DNA of 64,000 nt from Cellulomonas sp. ES6. GTDB lineage: Bacteria > Actinomycetota > Actinomycetes > Actinomycetales > Cellulomonadaceae. The stretch is taken from contig NZ_CP125655.1 of NCBI RefSeq assembly GCF_030053835.1, positions 1,116,001-1,180,000 on the forward strand. The letters run 5' to 3'. Position numbers and translations under genes: made by a program. Under the pieces are notes generated by a model. That model did no database searches. It had not been told where the DNA came from and worked only from the letters and a program-made list of their open reading frames with translations. Positions 32,784 to 41,105 of this stretch are shown piece after piece (within the stretch, counting starts at the first letter, position 1; every line of letters begins with the position of its first letter).

Positions 32784-33911
32784 CTAGCCCCGTCGCGGGG
32801 CGGCCGTGCTGGCCCGGACGCGCACGGACGCGCCCACGCTGCCGTCCACCGCCGGGGCGCCCTGGATGGCCGCGACCATCTGCTCGAGGCAGCGCCGGCC
32901 CAGCTCGGCGAAGTCCGGCGTGACGGTGGTCAGCGGCGGGAAGAAGTGCGCCGAGCCCTCCACGTCGTCGAACCCGATGACCGAGACGTCGGCCGGCACC
33001 CGCACCCCGGCCTCCGCGAAGGCGTGCAGCAGACCGAGCGCGAGCTGGTCGTTCGCGGCGAAGACGCCCGTGGGCAGCTCCTCCGCCCCCGCGCGCCACT
33101 TCTCCACCAGCTCCTGGCCGATCCGGTAGCCGGTGCTCGCGCGCCAGTCCCCCGGCACCGGCTCGCGCGGCGTCACGCCCGCCTGCCGCATCGCGTCCCG
33201 CCAGCCCCGGGACCGGGAGCGGGCGTCCAGCCAGGACTCGGGGCCGGTGACGTGCAGGATGTCCGTGTGACCCAGGTCCAGCAGGTGCTGGGCCGCCATC
33301 CGGCCGCCGGCGTACTGGTTCACGGCGGCCGTGTACACGCCCGGCCCCAGGTCGGACGGCCCCAGCATGACCACGGGGAGCTGCTCGTCCGCGAAGCCCT
33401 GCACGGCGTGCACCGCCTCGTCGTGCGACGCGATGACCACGGCTCCGTCCACGCCCTGCTCCAGGAAGTGCCCGAGCGCGCCCCGCACCGACGCCACGTC
33501 CCACTGCGTCACCGTGGCGACCGAGACGTACATGCCGGAGCTGCGGGCCGCGTTCTCGACGGCGATCAGCGTCATGGTCGGGCCGTGCAGCGGCGAGTCC
33601 TCCGTGACCACGCCGATCGACCCGGTGCGCCGCGTGACCAGGGCGCGGGCGACGGAGTTGCGGCGGTAGCCCAGCTCGCTGATCGCGGCCTCGACCTTCG
33701 CGCGCGTGCGGTCGCTGACGTTGGGGTGGTCGTTGAGGACGCGCGAGACGGTCTGGTGGGACACGCCCGCGCGCTGGGCGACGTCGAGGATGCCCGGGCG
33801 GCGCGGCTTGCCGCCGCGGCCTCGCCCGACCTGCCCGCCCTGCGTCGCGGCGCCCTGCTCGACGACGCCCTGCGTCGCGGCGCGCTGCGGCTCGGCGCCA
33901 CCGGACTCCAT
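32784..33911 (-). CDS. LacI-family regulator of the sugar ABC operon
   Basis: 375 residues. A 40-residue Gln/Gly-rich leader precedes the HTH and hinge (LDVAQRAGVSHQTVSRVLNDHPNVSDRTR), then a periplasmic-binding-like effector domain (SIGVVTEDS, GLLHAFAEAGVRVPADVSVI, GFDDVEGSAHFFPPLTTV). ATG at 33911 is preceded by GAGAGGTGG; a GTG at 33947 would add 12 residues. It lies just upstream of ytfQ on the same strand, and a similar operator stands before its own gene. Confidence 0.9.
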   Translation of the reverse strand: MESGGAEPQRAATQGVVEQGAATQGGQVGRGRGGKPRRPGILDVAQRAGVSHQTVSRVLNDHPNVSDRTRAKVEAAISELGYRRNSVARALVTRRTGSIGVVTEDSPLHGPTMTLIAVENAARSSGMYVSVATVTQWDVASVRGALGHFLEQGVDGAVVIASHDEAVHAVQGFADEQLPVVMLGPSDLGPGVYTAAVNQYAGGRMAAQHLLDLGHTDILHVTGPESWLDARSRSRGWRDAMRQAGVTPREPVPGDWRASTGYRIGQELVEKWRAGAEELPTGVFAANDQLALGLLHAFAEAGVRVPADVSVIGFDDVEGSAHFFPPLTTVTPDFAELGRRCLEQMVAAIQGAPAVDGSVGASVRVRASTAAPRRG

Positions 33912-33981
33912 CGCCCGTCCACCTCTCTCGATCCACCGGTCGGACACGGGCCCCGGCCGCCGTCCCGCCCGCGGGACGATA

Positions 33982-33993
33982 GTGAACGTTAAC
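33982..33993 (-). promoter_or_regulatory. Candidate autoregulatory operator
   Basis: GTGAACGTTAAC is a near-perfect dyad sharing the GTGAACG core with the ytfQ operators; it lies 70 bases before the regulator start. Confidence 0.6.
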
Positions 33994-34050
33994 AGGTCCA
34001 GGCCCGGACCGACCGGCGTCAGGAGTCGGTCCCGGACGCCGGACGGCCCA

Positions 34051-35721
34051 TCATGGCACCGGCTGCGGCGCGGGCCGGGTGTCCTCCCCGGGAGCGGGGC
34101 GCACGAGCGCCCGCGCCCGCCTCACCGCGACCGCCACGTCGTCCACCGCGTGCTCCTCGTCGCGCAGGGCCGCGAGCACCCCGACCCGGCCGACCAGGGC
34201 GCGGTGGTGCACGCGCAGGCCCGTGATCAGCACCGCGACCCCGCGCCGCTCCAGGCCGGTGACCAGCTCCTGCAGCACCTGCGCGCCGGTCGCGTCGATG
34301 TGGTGCACGCGCGCGAGGTCGAGGACGACCACGTCCGCACCGCGAACCGACGCCGCATGGTCGAGCACCCGCTCCGCCGCCGCGAAGAACAGCGAGCCCT
34401 CCACCCGCAGCAGCGCGACGCGCTCGTCGCCGGCCGCGGCCGGGCCGGGCAGCTCCAGGCGGTAAACGCCCGCGGCCCGTGCGAGGCTGCGCAGGCTGAT
34501 GACGGCCGCGACCGCCATGCCGAGCCCCACCGCGTAGACCAGGTCGACGGTGATGGTGACCACCGCGGTCAGCACCAGCAGCAGCGCCGCCGCGCGGGTC
34601 GACCCGAGCACCGAGCGCACCGTCCGCACGGACACCATGCGCACGGCGGTCACCAGCAGCACCCCCGCCAGCGCGGCGAGCGGGATGCGGGCGACCACGG
34701 GGCCGGCCAGCGCGACGACGCCCAGCAGCACCAGGGCGTGCACCACCGCGGCCGCGCGCGTCCGGGCGCCGGAGCGCACGTTGACGGCGGTCCGGGCGAT
34801 CGCGCCGGTCGCGGGCATGCCCCCGAACAGGGCGGAGGCGACGGACGCCAGCCCCTGCCCGACGAGCTCCCGGTCGCCGTCGTACGGCCCGGCTCCGGGG
34901 TAGCCGGCGGCGACGCGGGCCGACAGCAGCGACTCGATCGCCGCGAGCGCCGCGACCGTCACCGCGGGTGCGGCGAGGGCGGGCAGGGCGCCGAGGTCCA
35001 GCGCGGGCAGGGCGGGCGCCGGCAGCCCGGCGGGCAGCTCGCCGATGGTCGCGAGCGGCAGCCCGGCCGCGGAGGCGACGACCGTCACCAGGACGATGGC
35101 GACGAGCGACCCGGGGACCGCACGGTGGACCCGCGGCGCCAGCGACATCGTGACGGCGACCGCGCCGACCACCGCGAGCGACCACGCAGCGCGGGGGCCG
35201 CTGACCTCGTGCAGCACCTGCCAGGCCGCGACGACCGCGTTCGCGTCGTGCCCGCCGGCGGTGACCCCGAGCGCCGCCGGCACCTGCTGGAGCGCGATGA
35301 TGACGGCGATGCCGAGGGTGAACCCCTCGATCACCGGCCACGGGATCAGGCCGACCGCCCGCCCGAGCCGGAGCACCCCGGCGAGCACGACGAGCACGCC
35401 GGCGAGCAGCCCCACCAGCGCGAGCGTCCCCGACCCGTACCGCGCGACGATCGGCGCGAGCACCACCACCATCGCGCCCGTCGGGCCGGACACCTGCACG
35501 GGGGAACCGCCGAACACCGCGGCGACGACGCCGGCGACGACCGCGGTGACGAGCCCGGCGGCCGCCCCCGCACCCGAGCTGACGCCGAACGCGAGCGCCA
35601 GCGGCAGCGCGACCACGCCCACGGTCACGCCGGCCACGAGGTCACCGCGCCAGGACGTGCGCAGGTCGGCGTAGTCCCGGGCCGAGGGCAGCAGCGAGCG
35701 GACGCCGGCGAGCGCGCTCAC
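34051..35721 (-). CDS. SulP-family anion transporter with STAS domain
   Basis: 556 residues. About 10-12 TM helices begin with DLVAGVTVGVVALPLALAFGVSSG, the SulP signature, and continue with GPTGAMVVVLAPIV and LFGGMPATGAIARTAVNVRSGA. The C-terminal STAS domain (about 420-530) has VVLDLARVHHIDATGAQVL. The family carries sulfate, bicarbonate or other anions; substrate cannot be told. GTG overlaps the ArsR-family stop by four bases, so the pair forms one operon. Confidence 0.9.
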   Translation of the reverse strand: MSALAGVRSLLPSARDYADLRTSWRGDLVAGVTVGVVALPLALAFGVSSGAGAAAGLVTAVVAGVVAAVFGGSPVQVSGPTGAMVVVLAPIVARYGSGTLALVGLLAGVLVVLAGVLRLGRAVGLIPWPVIEGFTLGIAVIIALQQVPAALGVTAGGHDANAVVAAWQVLHEVSGPRAAWSLAVVGAVAVTMSLAPRVHRAVPGSLVAIVLVTVVASAAGLPLATIGELPAGLPAPALPALDLGALPALAAPAVTVAALAAIESLLSARVAAGYPGAGPYDGDRELVGQGLASVASALFGGMPATGAIARTAVNVRSGARTRAAAVVHALVLLGVVALAGPVVARIPLAALAGVLLVTAVRMVSVRTVRSVLGSTRAAALLLVLTAVVTITVDLVYAVGLGMAVAAVISLRSLARAAGVYRLELPGPAAAGDERVALLRVEGSLFFAAAERVLDHAASVRGADVVVLDLARVHHIDATGAQVLQELVTGLERRGVAVLITGLRVHHRALVGRVGVLAALRDEEHAVDDVAVAVRRARALVRPAPGEDTRPAPQPVP

Positions 35722-36080
35722 CGCGCGGCGCCCGGCAGCGCGGGCTGCTGCTCCCGAGCCTCGGAGAGCTGCCGCTGCGTCGTCCGCAGCACCTCCTCGA
35801 GCAGGGCCCGGGCGACGCGCAGCAGCTCGGCGACGTGCGGCGAGGCCAGCCGGTACGACACCGTGCTGCCCCGGCGCTCGGAGTCGACGAGCTGGTAGCG
35901 GCGCAGCACCGCGAGGTGCTGGGAGAGGTGCGACGCCTCCAGCCCGGTCTCCTCGAGGAGCTCGGCGACGGGCACCTCGTCGGCGGCGGCGAGCAGCTCC
36001 AGCACCCGGATGCGGACCGGGTGCGCGAGGCCCTTGAAGAGGTTCGCCTTGATCTCGTTGAGCGGCTGCGGCGTGGGCAC
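35718..36080 (-). CDS. ArsR-family regulator without cysteines
   Basis: 120-residue winged helix: NLFKGLAHPVRIRVLELLAA, then recognition helix LEASHLSQHLAVLRRYQLV and wing RRGSTVSYRLASP. It has no Cys, so the classical As/Cd sensing sites are absent. GTG at 36080 (GGGAG upstream) is preferred over GTG at 36131 because a perfect palindrome lies between them. Coupled to the SulP gene, which it probably controls. Confidence 0.85.
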   Translation of the reverse strand: MPTPQPLNEIKANLFKGLAHPVRIRVLELLAAADEVPVAELLEETGLEASHLSQHLAVLRRYQLVDSERRGSTVSYRLASPHVAELLRVARALLEEVLRTTQRQLSEAREQQPALPGAAR

Positions 36081-36103
36081 CGGACTCCCGACGGATGATG
36101 GGT

Positions 36104-36117
36104 TGATGGATCCATCA
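36104..36117. promoter_or_regulatory. Perfect palindrome, candidate ArsR operator
   Basis: TGATGGATCCATCA is a perfect 14-base palindrome 23 bases before the chosen regulator start, a normal position for an autorepressor site. Confidence 0.65.
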
Positions 36118-36150
36118 TGCCACGAAGCCACGGTGCTCCCGCCGACGGCC

Positions 36151-37359
36151 TCAGGGGACGGGCGCCGCCTCCGGCCGGTCGGCGCGGTGCGGGCCCGGCC
36201 TCCGGCCCACCAGGGCGCCGACCCGGCGCGACAGCCGGTGCGACGGCCCCTCGACGACCCGGAAGAACACCTCCGCCAGCAGCAGCGACGCCGGCACCGT
36301 CAGCAGCAGCACGACCGGCGTCACCCAGCCCGTGAGGAAGCCGACCGCGACGACGACCGGCTCGTGGACCAGGTAGAGGCTGAACGAGCGCGTGCCGAGC
36401 CAGTGCACGGCCGGGTGCCGCAGCGGCCGGTCGAGCGGCCCGAGCGCCGCGACGACCAGCAGCGCCGCGCCGCCCGCCTGGAGCACCCGGGCGAGCGCGA
36501 GCACCCCCACCGGCAGCCCCGCGCGCAGCCCCCCGAGGTCGAGCAGCCACGGGCCGCTCGCGAGCAGCGCGGCCCCGGCCAGCACCCCGGCCCGCGTCGC
36601 GCCGCCCCAGCGCGCGACCGCCCCAGCGAGCCGCTCACGGTCGGCCGCCAGCAGGCAGCCCAGGCCGAACAGCGGCAGCTGGTACAGCGCACCCAGCGCG
36701 TACGGCCGGTCGACGGGCCCGGTCGCGGCGCCGACCCACGCGACGACGGCCAGGGCGGCACCCGCCACCAGGGCGTGGCGGCGCAGGCGGGTCGCGAGCC
36801 ACACGAACAGCGGCAGGGCCAGCGAGAACACGACCTCCCAGCGCAGCGACCACAGCGCCGTCATCGTGGAGCCGACGGGGCCGGCCAGCAGGGTGAGGTC
36901 CGCGAGCACGCCGGCCCGGCCCACGTCGCCGTGGAACACGAGCCACGGGCTCAGCCCGGCGGTCTCGCCCCGGGGCACGGCGAGCCGCAGGGCGACCGCG
37001 AGCGCCACGGCGGCCCACACCGGCAGGTACAGCCGCAACAGGCGCTGCGGGTAGTAGGCGCCCCACCGGTGCCGGGCGCGCTGCGCCGCGACGGTCAGCA
37101 CGAACCCGCTGAGCACGAAGAATACCTGCACGGCCACCTCGCCGTCCCACAGCAGGTGCAGCGGCGTCGCGGTGGCCGCCAGGACGAGCGCGCTGCGCGG
37201 GGCACCCGGGTCGTCGTAGGCCGCCATGAGCGCGGGGACGAGCAGCAGCGAGTGGTGCACGAGCACGACGAGCGCCGCGACGCCGCGCAGGCCGTCGAGC
37301 GCGGCGAGGCGCCCGGACGACGTGCCGGTGCGGCCGTCGACGTCGGCGGGGACGGGCAT
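36151..37359 (-). CDS. Acyltransferase 3 family membrane protein
   Basis: 402 residues with about ten TM helices. N-terminal RLAALDGLRGVAALVVLVHH carries the conserved His of the family; FFVLSGFVLTVAA and FSLYLVHEPVVVAVGF are typical. These enzymes O-acylate cell-surface glycans, lipids or antibiotics; the target here is unknown. ATG at 37359 is preceded by GGAGG; the frame opens further upstream with Arg/Pro-rich residues. Confidence 0.85.
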   Translation of the reverse strand: MPVPADVDGRTGTSSGRLAALDGLRGVAALVVLVHHSLLLVPALMAAYDDPGAPRSALVLAATATPLHLLWDGEVAVQVFFVLSGFVLTVAAQRARHRWGAYYPQRLLRLYLPVWAAVALAVALRLAVPRGETAGLSPWLVFHGDVGRAGVLADLTLLAGPVGSTMTALWSLRWEVVFSLALPLFVWLATRLRRHALVAGAALAVVAWVGAATGPVDRPYALGALYQLPLFGLGCLLAADRERLAGAVARWGGATRAGVLAGAALLASGPWLLDLGGLRAGLPVGVLALARVLQAGGAALLVVAALGPLDRPLRHPAVHWLGTRSFSLYLVHEPVVVAVGFLTGWVTPVVLLLTVPASLLLAEVFFRVVEGPSHRLSRRVGALVGRRPGPHRADRPEAAPVP

Positions 37360-37526
37360 CGGCACCTCCGGGTCGGGGCCGGCGGGGGCGCGGGCCGAGC
37401 GGCCAGGGTGGCGGGTGGCGGCGCGTCCGGGGACCGCCGACCGGGTGGCTTTCGCCCGATTCACCCGTTTTGGGTGGGTTGACCGTCCAGCGCGCGGGGG
37501 GCGCCCCGTCGTGGCAGCGTGCGGGC

Positions 37527-38366
37527 ATGACGACGACGGCCGCGCCGGTCGCCCGCGCCCCCTGGGACACCGGCTCCCCCGCCCGGCTCCTGGCCGCCGC
37601 GCTGGTCTGCGGCTCGGCGGTGCTGCTGTTCGCGGTGCACGCCCGCCCGCTCGGCTACGTGCCGCTCGTCGCCGGCGTGCTGGTGGCCCTAGCGGTGGAC
37701 CGAGGGCTCGCGCGCGACCTCGGCCTCGTCGCGACCGGCATGGCGATCATCTCGGCGATCTCGCTCGAGGCCGACCTGTCGGACGCGGGCATGGCGCGGT
37801 TCACGGTCGCGCTGTCGCTGGCGGTGCTCGTGCCGTGGGCGCTGTCCCGGTACGCGTTCGGCCAGCGCACGATCGTGTTCCCGGTGGCGACCGGCCGGCG
37901 GTGGACGCGGGCGCAGCTCGTCTACCTCGCCGTGGTCGTCGTCGCGGGGTACCTGATCCTGCCGTTCTACTTCATCGGGTCGGGCGCCTACCGCAACTGG
38001 CCCGAGGTCACCGGCGGCGCCGAGATCGCCCGGCTGTTCGTCGGCGTCAACGCCGTGGGCATCTGGGACGAGCTGTTCTTCATCTGCACCGTGTTCGCGC
38101 TGCTGCGCCGGCACCTCGGGCTCTGGACCGCGAACGTCCTGCAGGCGACGGTGTTCGTGTCGTTCCTGTGGGAGCTGGGCTACCGCGAGTGGGGCCCGCT
38201 GCTGACCGTGCCGTTCGCGCTCGTCCAGGGCTGGATCTTCGCCCGCAGCGCCTCGCTGACCTACGTGCTCGCGGTCCACCTGCTGTTCGACCTGGTGGTG
38301 TTCGGGGTGCTCGTGCACGCGCACCACCCGCACCTGCTGGACGTCTTCGTCACCGCGCCCCGCTGA
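37527..38366 (+). CDS. CPBP-family membrane protein
   Basis: 279 residues with about eight TM helices. The C-terminal half carries CPBP (Abi/Rce1-like) elements: AVGIWDELFFICTVFALLRRH in place of EExxxR (first Glu replaced by Asp), VSFLWELGYREWG, and the His-containing helix VLAVHLLFDLVVF. The altered first motif leaves protease activity uncertain. ATG at 37527. Divergent from the acyltransferase. Confidence 0.75.
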   Translation: MTTTAAPVARAPWDTGSPARLLAAALVCGSAVLLFAVHARPLGYVPLVAGVLVALAVDRGLARDLGLVATGMAIISAISLEADLSDAGMARFTVALSLAVLVPWALSRYAFGQRTIVFPVATGRRWTRAQLVYLAVVVVAGYLILPFYFIGSGAYRNWPEVTGGAEIARLFVGVNAVGIWDELFFICTVFALLRRHLGLWTANVLQATVFVSFLWELGYREWGPLLTVPFALVQGWIFARSASLTYVLAVHLLFDLVVFGVLVHAHHPHLLDVFVTAPR

Positions 38367-38380
38367 GCGGCGGACGCAGC

Positions 38381-38421
38381 GGAGGGGGACCGGGCCACCC
38401 TCCCTGGCCCGGTCCCCCTCC
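38381..38421. terminator. Strong terminator hairpin
   Basis: Perfect 17-base arms (38381-38397 and 38405-38421) around CCCTCCC. It lies 14 bases past the CPBP stop and also faces the two small minus-strand genes, so it probably works in both directions. Confidence 0.9.
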
Positions 38422-38501
38422 GTGTCCCCCTGCGAGCCGGCGGCGCGGGGCCGCGAGCTGGTCCCCGGCCCTCACGGGGCCGGGGCGTCAGGTGCCGGCC
38501 C

Positions 38502-38600
38502 TCAGGCCGGGGTGCGCCGCGAGGCGGCGATCTTGCGGCCGAGCGCGATGAGCGCGCCGGTCGCGGCGATGGCGGTGACGACCTTCACGGGTGCGGGCAC
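38502..38600 (-). CDS. Micro-protein, 32 residues
   Basis: GTG start at 38600, preceded by GAGGAGA at a 4-base distance. Translation: VPAPVKVVTAIAATGALIAL, then a basic tail GRKIAASRRTPA. It predicts one short membrane helix and a positively charged C-terminus. It begins 10 bases past the next small gene upstream, suggesting a two-gene unit. No family recognised; could be a membrane-stress or regulatory peptide. Confidence 0.5.
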   Translation of the reverse strand: MPAPVKVVTAIAATGALIALGRKIAASRRTPA

Positions 38601-38610
38601 GGGGTTCTCC

Positions 38611-38724
38611 TCAGCGGTGGACGCGGTGCCGGGTCCCGCGGGCGCGCTGCACGAGGTCCCCGAGGCCGACGACGGCGATCACGGCCACGAGGCCGACGAC
38701 GACGATCAACACCTGGGGCGTCAT
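38611..38724 (-). CDS. Micro-protein, 37 residues, single TM helix
   Basis: ATG at 38724 with GGAGAG upstream. It starts MTPQVLIVVVGLVAVIAVVG, then LGDLVQRARGTRHRVHR: one N-terminal membrane helix and a strongly basic C-terminal tail. Same topology as the neighbouring 32-residue protein. Function unknown. Confidence 0.5.
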   Translation of the reverse strand: MTPQVLIVVVGLVAVIAVVGLGDLVQRARGTRHRVHR

Positions 38725-38861
38725 GCTGCTCTCTCCTGCGGTTCCGGCTGGCTGGCACGACCATCGTGGCCCGCCGGACCCCCTCGGCGGATCGCCCGCC
38801 CGCCGTATCCTCGCGTACGACGAACGGCGTACACCGGGGGTCGCGGGGTCCACCCGGACGC

Positions 38862-41105
38862 CTACGCGGACGCCTCCGCGACCCCGGGCGCACCCTGAGC
38901 GGCGCCGTCCCGCGCGGGCACGGTGCGCGCCGGACGGTCGGCCACCGAGACGTTGTGCCGGAACACGTCCTGCGGGTCGTAGCGCCGCTTGAGCTCGCGC
39001 AGGCGCTCGAGCGTCGCGCCGGGGAACGCCTCGGCGACGCGCTCGGGCCGCGGGTCGGTCTCGAACGACACGTACAGACCGTCCACGTGCGGCGCCAGCA
39101 CGTCCCACGCCGCGTCGAGACTGCGCCGGTCGGTGCCGAACGCCGCGAGGTTGAAGTTCGCCGAGCGGTGGGCGTACGCCGTGGCGTCGCGCGGGACGTC
39201 GTGGACCGCACCGCCCGCGGCCCGGATCTGGAAGAACGGCGTGACCCCGCTCCGCACCAGCCGGGCGAGCTCGGCCGCGAGCGCCGGGGTGAGGTGCTCG
39301 GCCATCGCGTTGCGCGTCACGGGCTCCCCCTCGGAGGTGTGCCGCTGGTCGGGCACCGACACGACCGCGCTGTACGGCAGGAGCTGCACCTGCTGCTGGA
39401 GCAGCGGGGCGATCCGCGCGAACGGCTGCAGCCGCTCGATGATCGTGTCCGGGTCGTCCGAGTCGACCATCGCCATGACCTGCGCGACCATCACCCCGCC
39501 CCGCGGCGGGCCCATGAGGAGGAACGCCGTCGTGTCCCGCGGCGCGGCCTCGACGGCGGCACCCCAGTCGACGAGCAGCCGCTGCGTGTCGGACGCGTCC
39601 AGGACGAGCTGGGCGAACCCGACGTCGCCGACCTCGTCGACCTCGAACTCGAAGGACGTGACGACGCCCAGGTTGCCCCCGGCCCCGCGCAGCCCCCAGA
39701 ACAGGTCCGGGTTCTCGGCGTCCGAGGCGCGCACCACGGAGCCGTCCGCGAGCACGACCTCGGCGGCGCGCAGGTGGTCGAGCGTGAGCCCGTGCTCGCG
39801 CACGAGGAAGCCGATGCCGCCCGCGGTCGCGAGCCCGCCCACCCCCACGCCGCCGTAGTCGCCGGAGGTGAGCGCCCACCCGAGCGGCTGCAGCGCCGCG
39901 GCGACCTCGCCCCACCGGGCCCCGGGCTCGATGCGCACCCGGCGGGTGGCGTGGTCGAGCACCTCGATCGCCGACATCCGTGACAGGTCCAGCACGATGC
40001 CGCCGTCGTTGGTGGAGCGGCCGCTGATGCCGTGCCCGCCCGAGCGGATCGCGAGCGGGACGTCCTGGGTGCGTGACCAGCGCAGCGCCTCGACCACCTG
40101 CGCGGTGCCGGCCGGACGCAGCACGAGCCCCGGCCGTCCCCCGCGCAGGTAGGTCGAGCGGACGGCCGCGTAGCCGGCGTCACCCGGCTCGACCGCCGCG
40201 TCCGCGAGCGCCGCGGGCACGGCGTCGTAGTCGATGTCCGGGCGGCGGGCGGCGCGCACGGCGGCGCTGCGCGTCGTGCCCACCACGGTGCCGCGGGCCG
40301 CCCGCACGGCGGCGACGCGCTCGCGCACGGGCCCGGCCACCTCGGCCGCGAACCGGGACACGGCGGCCTCGTCCGCCGCGCCGACGACGACGGTGCCCAC
40401 GCCGGCCTCGAGCACCAGGTCCGCCAGCGCGTCGACACTGGCGTCCGGCGCCGGGACCACCACGCCGCGCCGGACCTCCCGCGCGTCGCGGCCCTCGGCG
40501 GCCAGGGCGGCGTCGAGAGCGCGCTGCTCGGCGAGCAGGGCGTCCGGGGACGTGGCGGACAGCCACCACCCGTCGGCCGCGCGCGCGGCCGACGCCACCG
40601 CGCGGCCGGGACCGGGCGCGCCGAGCCACAGCGGGAGGTTGTGCGCCGGGGCGGGGCCGCGCGCCGCCCCGGGGACGACGTGGTGCCGGCCCGCCAGCAC
40701 GAACGGTCGCGGGTCCGCGGCGTCCCACAGCCCGCGCAGCACGGCCGCGACCTCCTCGAGGGCCTCGTCGGCCCCGTCGGCGTCGACCTCCTCGGCGGCC
40801 AGGCCGAGCGCGAGGCGGCCCGACGACAGGTGGTCGAGGTGCGCCGCCGCGCGGGCCAGCACCGCCGGGGGCCGTCCCGTGGTCCGCAGACCCAGCGTCG
40901 CGACGCCGACGCGCCGGGTCCCGGACGCGACGTGCGCCAGCAGCGTCCACGGCTCCAGGGCCGCGTCGCCCCCGTCCGGCACCACGACGAGGTCGAGGCC
41001 CTCGTCCTCGGCGCGGGCCGCGAGGCGGGCGGCCGCGCCGGGGTCGGCAGGGTCGACGGGCAGCAGGACGCCCAGCCGGAGCGGGTGCCCGAGGTCGGCG
41101 GTCAC
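38862..41105 (-). CDS. Fusion: luciferase-like monooxygenase + BBE-type FAD oxidase
   Basis: 747 residues. Residues 1-275 are a bacterial luciferase-like (F420/FMN) TIM barrel: RLGVLLPVDPADPGAAARLA, SSGRLALGLAAEEVDADG, LPLWLGAPGPGRAVASAARA. From about 300 comes a PCMH/VAO FAD-binding domain with RSGGHGISGRSTNDGG, where His358 is the likely covalent FAD ligand, and GDYGGVGVGGLATAGG, lacking the second (Cys) FAD attachment. The C-terminus has the berberine-bridge element RRYDPQDVFRHNVSV. GTG start overlaps the upstream monooxygenase stop by four bases. The frame is uninterrupted across the junction. Confidence 0.88.
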   Translation of the reverse strand: MTADLGHPLRLGVLLPVDPADPGAAARLAARAEDEGLDLVVVPDGGDAALEPWTLLAHVASGTRRVGVATLGLRTTGRPPAVLARAAAHLDHLSSGRLALGLAAEEVDADGADEALEEVAAVLRGLWDAADPRPFVLAGRHHVVPGAARGPAPAHNLPLWLGAPGPGRAVASAARAADGWWLSATSPDALLAEQRALDAALAAEGRDAREVRRGVVVPAPDASVDALADLVLEAGVGTVVVGAADEAAVSRFAAEVAGPVRERVAAVRAARGTVVGTTRSAAVRAARRPDIDYDAVPAALADAAVEPGDAGYAAVRSTYLRGGRPGLVLRPAGTAQVVEALRWSRTQDVPLAIRSGGHGISGRSTNDGGIVLDLSRMSAIEVLDHATRRVRIEPGARWGEVAAALQPLGWALTSGDYGGVGVGGLATAGGIGFLVREHGLTLDHLRAAEVVLADGSVVRASDAENPDLFWGLRGAGGNLGVVTSFEFEVDEVGDVGFAQLVLDASDTQRLLVDWGAAVEAAPRDTTAFLLMGPPRGGVMVAQVMAMVDSDDPDTIIERLQPFARIAPLLQQQVQLLPYSAVVSVPDQRHTSEGEPVTRNAMAEHLTPALAAELARLVRSGVTPFFQIRAAGGAVHDVPRDATAYAHRSANFNLAAFGTDRRSLDAAWDVLAPHVDGLYVSFETDPRPERVAEAFPGATLERLRELKRRYDPQDVFRHNVSVADRPARTVPARDGAAQGAPGVAEASA

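Noticed and set aside
36081..36131. Extension of the ArsR protein to the GTG at 36131
   Set aside because: It would put the perfect palindrome inside the coding region and add residues without homology to the family.
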